A DNA stretch of 64,000 nt from positions 88,564-152,563 of the forward strand of contig NZ_JAMHJQ010000015.1 of assembly GCF_023534745.1 (NCBI RefSeq). Reading direction: 5' to 3'. Positions 34,404 through 43,600 of this stretch are shown piece by piece (the first letter of the stretch is position 1; each line of letters begins with the position of its first letter). Under the pieces are notes generated by a model. That model saw only the letters and a list, made by a program, of their open reading frames with translations. It searched no databases and was not told where the DNA came from. A program made the position numbers and the translations under genes. This DNA comes from Streptomyces sp. 35G-GA-8 (GTDB taxonomy: Bacteria > Actinomycetota > Actinomycetes > Streptomycetales > Streptomycetaceae).

Positions 34404-36008
34404 TCAGCGCCGCAGCCAGGCCGCCGTGTCCCGCGGGAGGCGCCCGCCGTCCAGCGGGCCGCTGGTGAGCAGGACACGTGTGTGGGCGGGGAGTTCCGCC
34501 GGTTCCTCCGCGAGGTTGACGACACAGACCAGACCGTCGGTGCGGGCGAAGGACAGCACCCCGGCCGCGGCCTCCAGCCAGCTCATCGGCCCGTCCCCGA
34601 AGCCCGGTTCCGTACGGCGCAGCCGCAGGGCCTCGCGGTAGAGGGTGAGCATCGACGCCGGATCGGCCCCCTGGAGATCCGCGGCGTACGAGCCCCATGA
34701 CTCCGGCTGCGGCAGCCATGGTTCGGTCTCCGAGCCGAACCCCGCGTACGGCGCGTCGGCCGTCCAGGGCAGCGGCACCCGGCAGCCGTCACGCCCCGGA
34801 TCCGTGCCGCCGGAGCGGAAGTGCATCGGGTCCTGGATCCGGTCGCGCGGGATCTCCACCTCGGGCAGCCCCAGTTCCTCGCCCTGGTAGAGATAGACGG
34901 CGCCGGGGAGCGCCAGCGAGAGCAGCGCGGCGGCGCGCGCCCGGCGGGTGCCGAGCTCGGTGTCCGTCGGGGTGCCGAACGCCTTGGCCGCGAAGTCGAA
35001 GCCGCTGGACTCCCGCCCGTAGCGGGTGACCGTGCGGGTCACATCGTGGTTGCAGAGCACCCAGGTGGCCGGGGCGCCGACGGGCGCGTGCTCGGCGACC
35101 GTCTCGTCGATCGCGGTCCGCAGCAGGTCCGGGTCCCAGGGGCAGGCCAGGAAGTTGAAGTTGAACGCCGTGTGCAGTTCGTCCGGGCGCAGATAGCGCA
35201 CGAACCGCTCGGTGTCGGGCAGCCAGACCTCGCCGACGAAGACGGCGTCGTACTCATCGGCGATGGCACGCCAGGAGCGGTAGATGTCGTGCAGTTCGTC
35301 GAGGTCGACATAGGGATGCGGGTCGCGGCCCGCGGTGAAGTCCGGCAGCGCCGGGTCCTTGGCGAGCAGCGCGGCCGAGTCGATCCGTACGCCGGCGACG
35401 CCCCGTTCGAACCAGAAGCGCAGCACGTCCTCGTGCTCCCGGCGCACCGCGGGATGGGCCCAGTTGAGGTCGGGCTGCTCGGAGGCGAAGAGATGCAGAT
35501 ACCACTCGCCGTCGTCCAGCCGGGTCCAGGGGGTGCCGCCGAATTCGGAGATCCAGTCGTTCGGCGGGATCTCACCGTTCTCGCCGCGCCCGGGTCTGAA
35601 GTGGAACAGCTCGCGCTCGGGGCTGCCGGAGCCGGCGGCCAGCGCGGCCTTGAACCAGGCGTGCTGGTCGGAGACATGGTTGGGTACGACGTCGATGATC
35701 GTGCGGATACCCAGTTCACGCGCCTCGGCGATGAGCTTCTCGGCCTCGGCGAGGGTGCCGAAGGCGGGGTCGATGGAGCGGTAGTCCGCCACGTCGTAGC
35801 CACCGTCGGCGAGGGGGGAGAGATACCAGGGGGTGAACCAGATGGCGTCCACCCCGAGTCGCACGAGATACGGCAGCCTCGCCCGTACGCCCGCGAGATC
35901 TCCGGTGCCGTCTCCGTCACCGTCGGCGAAGCTGCGTACGTAGATCTGGTAAATGGCGGCGTCGCGCCACCAATTCGTGTCGGCGGGCACCAGAGGGCTG
36001 CCTTCCAT
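34404..36008 (-). CDS. GH13 alpha-glucosidase
   Basis: 534 residues, no signal peptide, so it acts in the cytoplasm on imported sugars. TIM-barrel motifs: DVVPNHVSDQH, nucleophile Asp210 (GVRIDSAALL), acid/base Glu260 (VFVGEVWL) and transition-state Asp322 (CNHDVTR). It resembles oligo-1,6/alpha-glucosidases of the AglA type. Last gene of the binding protein-permease-permease operon, 39 bases past the second permease. ATG 36006-36008 has AAAGGAAG four bases upstream. Given the GH87 glucanase in the same locus, nigero- or other alpha-gluco-oligosaccharides are plausible substrates, by inference. Confidence 0.9.
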   Translation of the reverse strand: MEGSPLVPADTNWWRDAAIYQIYVRSFADGDGDGTGDLAGVRARLPYLVRLGVDAIWFTPWYLSPLADGGYDVADYRSIDPAFGTLAEAEKLIAEARELGIRTIIDVVPNHVSDQHAWFKAALAAGSGSPERELFHFRPGRGENGEIPPNDWISEFGGTPWTRLDDGEWYLHLFASEQPDLNWAHPAVRREHEDVLRFWFERGVAGVRIDSAALLAKDPALPDFTAGRDPHPYVDLDELHDIYRSWRAIADEYDAVFVGEVWLPDTERFVRYLRPDELHTAFNFNFLACPWDPDLLRTAIDETVAEHAPVGAPATWVLCNHDVTRTVTRYGRESSGFDFAAKAFGTPTDTELGTRRARAAALLSLALPGAVYLYQGEELGLPEVEIPRDRIQDPMHFRSGGTDPGRDGCRVPLPWTADAPYAGFGSETEPWLPQPESWGSYAADLQGADPASMLTLYREALRLRRTEPGFGDGPMSWLEAAAGVLSFARTDGLVCVVNLAEEPAELPAHTRVLLTSGPLDGGRLPRDTAAWLRR

Positions 36009-36047
36009 ACGACTTCCTTTCACGATGTTGGGCCCTGGGGGTCCTGG

Positions 36048-36968
36048 TCAGCCCTTGGTGCTGCCGGTGCTGATACCGGCGATGATGTGGCGCTGGAACA
36101 CCAGGAACATCAGGACCATCGGGATACTGGCGATCACCATGGCGGCGATGAGTACCGACAGCGGGATGTTCTGCGACAGCTGGACCAGCGCGACGCTGAT
36201 GGGTTGTTTGTCGGTGTCCGAGAAGACCATCAGCGGCCAGAGGAAGTCCTGCCACACGGCGACCAGCGCGAAGATGGAGACCACGCCGAGCACCGGCCGT
36301 GACATGGGCAGCAGGATCGACCAGAGGGTACGGAGCTTTCCCGCGCCGTCGATCTCCGCCGCCTCCAGCACATCGCGCGGGATCTGGTCGAAGAATCGCT
36401 TCAGCAGATAGAGGTTGAACGCGTTGGCCACGGCCGGCAGCCAGATCCCCAGCGGGTCGTTGAGCAGGCTGGTGTGGATCAGCGGCAGATCGGCGATGGT
36501 CAGGTACTTCGGTACGAGCAGCGCCTGGGCGGGGACCATCAGGGTGGCGAGGATGCCGCCCAGGATCACCTTCCCGAACGCCGGCTTCAGTTTGGACAGG
36601 GCGTAGGCCGCCGCCGTACAGAAGACGATCTGGAGGATCCAGGCTCCGGCGGCCTGGACCACGGTGTTCCACAGATGCGTGGGGAGCTGCATCAGGTCCC
36701 AGGCATCGGTGTACGCGCTGAGATGCCAGGCGTCGGGGATCAGCGTCGGCGGCGTCCGCACCAGTTCGTCCGGCGACTTCATGGCCCCGGAGGCCATCCA
36801 GTACACCGGGAACAGGAAGGCCAGGACGAACGCGAGGACGACCCCGCAGAAGACGATCCAGTAGAGCGTCCTGCCGCGGGTGCTCGCGAGCGCGAGGGGG
36901 GAGACGAGGGTGCGTACGGCCGGGGTGCGTACAGCGGGGGTGCGTACGGCCGAGGTACGTCGGATCAT
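36048..36968 (-). CDS. Carbohydrate ABC transporter permease (MalG type)
   Basis: 306 residues with six membrane helices and the ABC-interaction loop EAAEIDGAGKLRTLWSILLP. The N-terminus carries three and a half copies of a five-residue repeat (AVRTP), encoded by a 15-bp DNA repeat. It partners with the MalF-type permease just upstream. No ATPase gene is in the operon; Streptomyces sugar importers of this class usually share the MsiK ATPase encoded elsewhere. Confidence 0.9.
   Translation of the reverse strand: MIRRTSAVRTPAVRTPAVRTLVSPLALASTRGRTLYWIVFCGVVLAFVLAFLFPVYWMASGAMKSPDELVRTPPTLIPDAWHLSAYTDAWDLMQLPTHLWNTVVQAAGAWILQIVFCTAAAYALSKLKPAFGKVILGGILATLMVPAQALLVPKYLTIADLPLIHTSLLNDPLGIWLPAVANAFNLYLLKRFFDQIPRDVLEAAEIDGAGKLRTLWSILLPMSRPVLGVVSIFALVAVWQDFLWPLMVFSDTDKQPISVALVQLSQNIPLSVLIAAMVIASIPMVLMFLVFQRHIIAGISTGSTKG
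36910..36960. repeat. 15-bp in-frame tandem repeat in the permease gene
   Basis: Units at 36910-36924, 36925-36939 and 36940-36954 (consensus GTGCGTACGGCCGGG) plus a partial copy to 36960. Each unit adds five residues to the cytoplasmic N-terminus without changing frame. Confidence 0.85.
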
Positions 36969-36984
36969 GCGTCGCGCTCCTCTC

Positions 36985-37941
36985 TCAGTCGTCGGTGCGG
37001 GTGAGCCGCAGATAGAGGGCGGAGAAGAGGCTGAGCACGATCAGCAGCATCACGCTCAGGGCGCAGGCCCCGCCGAAGTCGTTGTAGAGAAAGGCGTACT
37101 TGTAGATGAGATAGAGGATCGTGACGGTGGAGTTCTCCGGCCCGCCGCCGGTGATCACAAAGGGCTCCGTGAACACCTGCATCGTCGCGATGATCTGGAG
37201 CAGCATCAGCATCAGGATGATGAAGCGGGTCTGCGGGACGGTCACATGGCGCACCCGCTGCCAGATGTTGGCGCCGTCCAGCTCGGCCGCCTCGTACAGC
37301 TCCCCCGGGATCCCCTGGAGCGCGGCGAGATAGATCAGGACCGTGCCGCCCATGTTCGCCCAGGTCGCGACGATGACGAGGGAGAGGAGCGCGGTGTCCG
37401 CGCCGTTGGTCCAGTTCGAGGTGGGCAGATGGAGAAAGCGCAGCGCCTCGTTGGCGAGACCGGCGCCCGGATCGTAGAACCACTTCCACAGCAGGGCGCT
37501 GACCACCGGCGGGATCATCACCGGGAGATAGACGACCACACGGAAGAACGCCTTCGCGTGGCGCAGTTCATTGAGGACGAGCGCCATCACGAACGGGACC
37601 GCGAACCCGATCAGCAGGGCGAGCAGGGTGAAGGTGAGGGTGTTGCGCCAGGCCGCCCCGAACTCGGGGTCGTCGAAGACATGGGTGAAGTTCGCGGTCC
37701 CCACCCACTCCGGAGCCGACCCGGGGGTGTACTTCTGGAAGGCGATGATCACCGCGCGGATCGCCGGGTACCAGGAGAACAGCGCGAAGCAGACGAGGCC
37801 GCCGATCAGGAACGCGTAGGCGCGCGCCTGGTGGGACAGCTTGCGGCGGAGGGGGCCCGCGGCGGCGCGGCCCGCCGGGCGCGGCCCCGGAGTGGCGGGC
37901 GGCGCGGCGGCGGACCGGTGGGGGGCCTGGGCAGTCTTCAT
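36985..37941 (-). CDS. Carbohydrate ABC transporter permease (MalF type)
   Basis: 318 residues: Pro/Ala-rich cytoplasmic N-terminus, then six helices and the EAA loop EAAELDGANIWQRVRHVTVP that contacts the ATPase. It begins seven bases after the binding-protein stop codon and ends 16 bases before the second permease. It is part of a sugar uptake operon. Confidence 0.92.
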   Translation of the reverse strand: MKTAQAPHRSAAAPPATPGPRPAGRAAAGPLRRKLSHQARAYAFLIGGLVCFALFSWYPAIRAVIIAFQKYTPGSAPEWVGTANFTHVFDDPEFGAAWRNTLTFTLLALLIGFAVPFVMALVLNELRHAKAFFRVVVYLPVMIPPVVSALLWKWFYDPGAGLANEALRFLHLPTSNWTNGADTALLSLVIVATWANMGGTVLIYLAALQGIPGELYEAAELDGANIWQRVRHVTVPQTRFIILMLMLLQIIATMQVFTEPFVITGGGPENSTVTILYLIYKYAFLYNDFGGACALSVMLLIVLSLFSALYLRLTRTDD

Positions 37942-37948
37942 CGACGCG

Positions 37949-39298
37949 TCAGCCTCGCGCCAGGATTCCGTCGATCTTGGACTGCGCGTCCTTGAGGAGA
38001 CCGTCGATGTCGGCGTCCTTCTTGGTGAGGACCGCGGAGACCGCCCCGTCGAGGACCGAGTAGATCTGCTGGGCCTTCGGGGGCTCCAGCTTCGCGGTGA
38101 GCTGCTGGCTGCCGTCCAGGAACGCCTGGTAGTTCTCGACCGGGACGTTGGCGTACTGCTTCTTCAGCTCCTGGTCCTTGGCGTCCGTGGCGCCGCTCCA
38201 CAGCCGGGGCTCGGGGAGTCCGACCGGGGCCTTCAGATCGGCCGCGCGCTTCCAGTTGTTGAGCCCGGTGCCCGGGGCGTTCGTCTGGAACTCCAGCCAC
38301 TTCAGGCCGGCCCTGATCTGCTCGGGGGAGGCCTTCTTGTTGAACATGTAGCCGTCGCCGCCGATGAGCGTGCCCTTGCCGCCGGGCATCGGGGCGAGCG
38401 CGAGGTCCTCGTACTTGCCGCCCTTCTCCTTGACCAGGATCGGCACGTTGTCCGGCGCGGAGATGTACATACCGAGCTTGCCGGAGCCCATCATCTGCTG
38501 GACGTCGTTGAGGATCAGGAGCTGCTTGGTCCCCATGGAGTTGTCGGTCCAGCGCATGTCCTTGAGGGTCTGCAGGACGGCCTTGCCCTCGGGGGTGTCG
38601 ACGCTCCCCTTCTTGCCGTCCGCGGTGACGACGTCGCCGCCCTGCGAGTAGATCTCGGCGGTGAAGTGCCAGCCGCCCTGGTTCTGCGCGCTGTAATCGG
38701 CGTATCCCACATAGCCCTCGCCGAGCTCCGCGATCTTCTTGGCGGCGGCGCGGACCTCTTCCCAGGTGGCCGGCGGCTTGTTGGGGTCGAGACCGGCCTG
38801 CTGGAAGAGCTTCTTGTTGTAGAGGAGGCCCATCGAGTAGTTGGTGCGCGGAACGCCGTAGACCTTGCCGTCAACGGTGTAGACGTCGCGCAGCGACTGC
38901 TGGATGTCGCTGTAGCCCTTCATCTCCTTGACGTACGAGGTGATGTCCGCCGCCTGGTTGATGTCGACGACATGCTTGGCGTCCGTGAAGTACGTGTAGA
39001 AGACGTCCTCCATCTGACCGCCCGCGAGCTTCGCGTCGAAGGTCTTCGGGTCCTGGCAGGGGAAGGCGTCGCGCCCGACGACGTCGATGTCCGGATTCGC
39101 CTTCTCGAACGTCTTGATGTCGTCCTCGAAGTTCTGCCGGTCGATCTTGGCGCTCTTCGGCGGCATGCAGTTCACGGTGATGCTCGTCTTGCCACCGGCG
39201 GCGTCCTCGCTGTCCGAGCCGCACGCGGCCAGACCAGTGAGGGCGAGCGCGGAGGCTATGGCTGCGGTGCAGGTGCGGCGGAACCCGGAACGTCTCAT
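37949..39298 (-). CDS. Extracellular sugar-binding lipoprotein of an ABC importer
   Basis: 449 residues. Lipoprotein signal with lipobox LTGLAAC (lipidated Cys about residue 26) and a mature family 1 extracellular solute-binding fold (ITVNCMPPKS start, YGVPRTNYSMGLLYNKKLFQ, and GLKWLEFQTNA). ATG 39296-39298 has GAGGGG upstream. First gene of the operon; a CGCAAAT/CTTGA element upstream resembles the other candidate operators of the locus. Expected ligand is a gluco-oligosaccharide, inferred from the neighbouring glucosidase and glucanase. Confidence 0.92.
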   Translation of the reverse strand: MRRSGFRRTCTAAIASALALTGLAACGSDSEDAAGGKTSITVNCMPPKSAKIDRQNFEDDIKTFEKANPDIDVVGRDAFPCQDPKTFDAKLAGGQMEDVFYTYFTDAKHVVDINQAADITSYVKEMKGYSDIQQSLRDVYTVDGKVYGVPRTNYSMGLLYNKKLFQQAGLDPNKPPATWEEVRAAAKKIAELGEGYVGYADYSAQNQGGWHFTAEIYSQGGDVVTADGKKGSVDTPEGKAVLQTLKDMRWTDNSMGTKQLLILNDVQQMMGSGKLGMYISAPDNVPILVKEKGGKYEDLALAPMPGGKGTLIGGDGYMFNKKASPEQIRAGLKWLEFQTNAPGTGLNNWKRAADLKAPVGLPEPRLWSGATDAKDQELKKQYANVPVENYQAFLDGSQQLTAKLEPPKAQQIYSVLDGAVSAVLTKKDADIDGLLKDAQSKIDGILARG

Positions 39299-39407
39299 CG
39301 GTGGGACCCCTCTTGGGCAGGAGCGTGGGAAACCCACAGCTGCTCGCTGTGTGGCGGCGCTCACTCAACCACCAACTACGGATGTCCGCAATATGTCGCC
39401 CCGATTT

Positions 39408-39420
39408 CGCAAATACTTGA
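39408..39420. promoter_or_regulatory. Candidate LacI-type operator upstream of the binding-protein gene
   Basis: CGCAAATACTTGA, about 110 bases upstream of the binding-protein start. It shares the CGCAAAT block and a CTTG half with the longer inverted repeat upstream of the GH87 gene. Confidence 0.5.
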
Positions 39421-39472
39421 CAGTTGGTGCGCATGTCCGGTCATCTGTATGCGGAAGGGCCCGGCAACGCGG

Positions 39473-39505
39473 CGGGCCCCGCACGCCGTTCGCGTGCGGG
39501 GCCCG
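39473..39505 (-). terminator. Terminator of the lacI-type gene
   Basis: Perfect 13-bp stem (39473-39485 and 39493-39505, arm CGGGCCCCGCACG) with a seven-base loop, directly after the regulator's stop codon. Confidence 0.85.
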
Positions 39506-39525
39506 GATTCGGACGTGTGCGCCGG

Positions 39526-40536
39526 TCAGCCGCGCGGGGCCTGCGCCGTGGAACCGCGTACCACCAGCTCCGGCTCGAACAGCAGCTCACCGGGCGGCAC
39601 CGCGCCGCCCTGGATCTGGGCGCTCAGCATTTCCACGGCCGCCCGCCCCATGGCCTCGATGGGCTGCCGGACGGTGGTCAGCGGAGGCTCGGTGCAGTTC
39701 ATGAAAGCGGAGTCGTCGAAGCCGACGACGGACACCTCGCGCGGTACGTCGAGACCGCGCCTGCGGGCGGCCCGTACCGCGCCGAGCGCCAGCGGGTCAC
39801 TCGCGCAGATGATGCCCGTGACGCCCCGGTCAAGCAGCCGCGACGCCGCCGCGTGCCCGCCCTCCAGCGAGAACATGGCCCGCTCGACGCACTCGTCGGG
39901 CAGCTTCACCCGGGCGGCCTTCGCCGCCGCCAGCGCCGCGGCGAGCTTGCGCCGGGAGGGCACATGGTCGGAGGGGCCGAGTACGAGACCGATGCGCTCG
40001 TGGCCGAGCGAGGCGAGATGGCGATAGGCCTGCTCGACCGCCACGGCGTCGTCGCAGGAGATACAGGGAAAGTCGAGGTTCTCGATGGGCGCGTTGATCA
40101 GGACGACCGGGATCTTGCGCTCGGCGAGCAGCCGGTAGTGGTCGTGCGGGGCGTCGGCCTGCGCGAACAGCCCGCCGGCGAAGACCACCCCGGACACCTG
40201 CTGCTGAAGCAGCAGTTCCACATAGTCCGCCTCGGAGACGCCGCCCTTCGTCTGGGTGCAGAGCACCGGCGTCAGGCCCTGCTGGGCCAGGGCTCCGCCG
40301 ATCACTTCCGCGAACGCCGGGAAGATGGGGTTCTGCAACTCCGGAAGCACCAGACCGACGAGTCGGGCGCGCTCGCCGCGCAGCTGCGTCGGCCGCTCGT
40401 AACCCAGGACGTCCAGCGCGGTCAGCACCGACTGGCGCGTGGACTCGGAGACCCCGGGCTTGCCATTGAGCACCCGGCTGACCGTGGCCTCACTGACCCC
40501 AACCTTCTTCGCCACCTGAGCAAGTCGTCGCGTCAT
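39526..40536 (-). CDS. LacI-family transcriptional regulator (MalR-like)
   Basis: 336 residues. Helix-turn-helix and hinge (LAQVAKKVGVSEATVSRVLN, then LDVLGYERP), followed by a periplasmic-binding-protein-like sensor domain ending in ELVVRGSTAQAP. It closely resembles Streptomyces MalR. It is expected to repress the sugar operon and the GH87 gene until an oligosaccharide inducer binds. The ATG at 40534-40536 sits next to a cluster of GCAAG/CTTGC half-sites, consistent with autoregulation. Confidence 0.92.
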   Translation of the reverse strand: MTRRLAQVAKKVGVSEATVSRVLNGKPGVSESTRQSVLTALDVLGYERPTQLRGERARLVGLVLPELQNPIFPAFAEVIGGALAQQGLTPVLCTQTKGGVSEADYVELLLQQQVSGVVFAGGLFAQADAPHDHYRLLAERKIPVVLINAPIENLDFPCISCDDAVAVEQAYRHLASLGHERIGLVLGPSDHVPSRRKLAAALAAAKAARVKLPDECVERAMFSLEGGHAAASRLLDRGVTGIICASDPLALGAVRAARRRGLDVPREVSVVGFDDSAFMNCTEPPLTTVRQPIEAMGRAAVEMLSAQIQGGAVPPGELLFEPELVVRGSTAQAPRG

Positions 40537-40540
40537 ACAC

Positions 40541-40573
40541 GCAAGACTATCGCAAGGCATGCAAGCTACTTGC
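40541..40573. promoter_or_regulatory. Cluster of GCAAG half-sites upstream of the lacI-type gene
   Basis: GCAAG occurs at 40541-40545, 40552-40556 and 40561-40565, and the inverted CTTGC at 40569-40573. The last two form a 13-bp inverted repeat GCAAG-CTA-CTTGC. The cluster starts five bases upstream of the regulator's ATG, a good position for autorepression. Confidence 0.55.
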
Positions 40574-40612
40574 TTGAGAGCGTAATTCGAGCGTAAAGGA
40601 GCCGGTAAGCGA

Positions 40613-40642
40613 GGTGCCGGCCGGTAGCGACCGGCCGGCACC
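40613..40642 (-). terminator. Terminator of the GH87 gene
   Basis: Perfect 12-bp stem (40613-40624 and 40631-40642, arm GGTGCCGGCCGG) with the loop TAGCGA, about 35 bases after the glucanase stop codon. A second GC-rich hairpin lies between it and the stop. Confidence 0.85.
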
Positions 40643-40676
40643 ACACTACGGCCCCGTGGGGGCCCCGAGGCCCCTC

Positions 40677-43600
40677 CTACGGGTTGATGTTGATCTTGAA
40701 GTTGGGCGTGGTGTTTTTCACGTCCACGGCGTTGTTGTTGAGCGTCAGACCGTTGAAGGTGACCTCACCGACGGCCGGGCCCTGGCCCGCCTCCGGCATC
40801 TCGTTGGCCCACAGTCCGAAGCCGGACTTCGCGTCGAACGCGTCACCGCTCTTGCGGGCCCCGGAGATCGAGATGTCGCTGAGGATGGTGTCCTTGATCG
40901 GGAACTGCGGCTGACCGCCCACATAGTTGGTCTGGAACATGATGCCGCTGTAGGTCGGATCGACGATGTCGACATTGTTGATCCGGATCCCCTGGAACAC
41001 CTTGGACGCCGAGAACAGCCAGATCCCCGGGAAGGTCTGCGCCCCCCAGAAGTGGCCGCCGGCCCGGACGATCGACACGTTCTCGATCGTCGTCGGATCG
41101 GTCCCGAAGCCGTTCATCGGGTAGCCGAAGTCCAGCGAGCTGACCGTGATGCCCGAGTACACGAGCGTGTCCGCGATATGGATGTTGCGGAAGGTGTTGT
41201 TGTAGCCGCCGTACACGGCCACACCCGCGGCCCGCCAGGTGAGGGTCGAGGTCAGGTTCTCGTAGAGGTTGTTCTTCATGTCCGCGCCCCCGGCGTCGAT
41301 CGCCGAGAACAGCGCGAAGCTGTCGTCGCCCGTGGCCCGCGCGTCGTTGTTGACGACGTGGTTGTCCGTGCTGCCGTTGGTCATGTTGATGCCGTCGGCG
41401 AACATGTTGCGGATCCGGGAGTTCTTGATCGTGATGTTGTCCGTGTTGGCGCCCCAGTAGAGGCAGACCATGTGCTCGTTCCAGATGTTGTCGATCACGA
41501 TGTCGGTGACATTCGAGAAGTCGAACACCTTGCCTGGACCGTCGATGCGCGAGGTGTAGTTGCCGAAGTACGCGAAGCCGGTGAAGGACGAGCCCTTCGC
41601 CGCGGCCTCCGCGCGGAAGCCGACATCGGTGTTCTGCTGTGTCGCCGGGGCGTAGAACCTGGTGAACCAGGGACCCGCGCCGACGACCTTCACCGGCTTC
41701 CCGTACACCTGGAACTTGCTGGACGTCTGGTAGTCACCGGGCGGCAGATAGACACCGACCAGCTTCCCCGTGGTGTCCATCCGGACCCGGTCCAGGGCGT
41801 TCTGCACGTCCTGGTGGGTGAATCCGGCCGGGACCGTGTACGTGGCCGGATCCGGGTTGGCGATCTGCGTGACCTGCTCCAGGTTGATGAAGTCGATCGC
41901 GTACGTGGTGGTGTTGGCCGCGTCCTTCTGGAGCCTGATCTTGCTGCCCGCCGGGACGGTCCTGCCCAGCATCAGGTTCGCCTCGTCGTAGATGTGCCGG
42001 GGGGCGCCGGAGCTCGGCGAGTTGCCGGGGCCGGCCTCCGCTCCGTACAGCCACGCGTACTTCGAGGTGAGGTCGATCGCCTTGAGGAACGTGCCGTCGA
42101 CATAGACGTTCAGGGTGGAGTCGATGCCACCGCCGCCCGCCGAGTCCGGTATCGAGAATCGCGTGACCAGCGTGTTCGTGCTGGCCCTGGTGGTGAACTC
42201 GACGTAGTTGCCGGTGTTGTTGAGCGTGACGGCCTTACGGCCCGACGCCTCGCCCGCCACATCACCGATGGTCCTGTTCGGGCCGACGACCTGTGCGCCG
42301 CCGCCCGTGGTGGCGTCCTCCGCCTCGTACATGTCGTACGGCATATTGGCGCCGCGCCCGACGAACAGCGGCTGGGTGCTGGTGTTGTTCGCGCGCTTGA
42401 CCGGCAGTTCGTTGGCGTCGTCGGCGAGTACCACCTTCACGGAGTACGAGCCGTTGGCCGCGGCCCAGGTGCCGAGGCCCACCGGCGGGGTGGTCGCCCC
42501 GGCCGCGATGGTGCCGTTGTACGCGCCCGTCAGGGTCTTGACCGTGGCGCCCTTGGAGTCGAGCAGGGAGAGCGTGATGCCATGGGCGCCGGCCGCGGAG
42601 GCCACCGTGCCCTGGTTCTTGATCGCCACCGAGAAGGTGACGGTGTCCCCGGCCGAGGGCGAGGACGGTGAGGTGGAGACGGTCGAGGCGACCAGGTCGG
42701 AGCTGGAGACCGGCTTCACCACCAGCGGGGTGGGGCTGGTGTAGGAGTTGTTGGTCTCGTTCTGCTCGATGACCGCGTTGGCCGGGTCCGCGACCGCGCC
42801 GAGCTGGTACGAACCGGCGTCACGCGGGCCGATGTTCGCCGTGACGGTGGCCGAGGCGCCTGCCGCCAGGGCGCCCACCGAAGCGCTGCCCGCCTTGCTG
42901 CCGCCGAGCTGGAAATCGACCGTGCTGGCCGGCGCGGCGACCGCTCCGGCGTTGCGTACGGTCGCCGACAGGGTGATCGGGTCGGACTCGACCGGCGCGG
43001 CGGGGGCCGCGCTGACCGCCGTGACCTGGAGGTCGGGGTTGGGCGCCGGGTCGCCGAGCACCTGGAACTCCGCCACCTGTCCGGCGCCCGCGCCGGTGTT
43101 GGAGGTGAACTTCAGCTGGACGTCGGCGACGCGCGCGCTGACCGGGATGGTCACCGCGTTGCCGGTCGCCGGGCTGAACGCGTAGTCCTTGGCGGCCACC
43201 AGGCTGGTGAGGCCCGACGCGCTCTGCTCACGCCCCAGTACCTGGATGTTCTGGGTCCGCGGTCCCCAGCTGCTGTCCGGGTTGAGCTTGACGACCACGC
43301 TCTGGGTGTCCGCGTTGGCGCCCAGTTTCACGGTGAGGGTATTGGGGTAGCTGCCGCCCGCGCCCTCCCAGTAGGTGGTGACGCTGTTGTCGTTGGCGTT
43401 CTCCGCGACAAAGGTGTGGATCACCGAGGACGCGCTGATGGGCTTGCCGACGGCGAGGTTCGACGCCGAGCCGCTGCTGCCGTTCCTGGTGACCGTGTTG
43501 CTGTTGCCGGACCGGTTGCCCGCCGCGTCCTTGGCCCGTACGTAGTACGAGACGGTCGTCCCGGCGGGCTGGGTGTCCGTGTACGTGGTGACATCGCCTG

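Noticed and set aside
40614-42671. 685-codon open frame opposite the GH87 catalytic domain
   Set aside because: It is antisense to a domain whose catalytic residues are recognisable; the translation is Val/Arg/Asp-rich without motifs.
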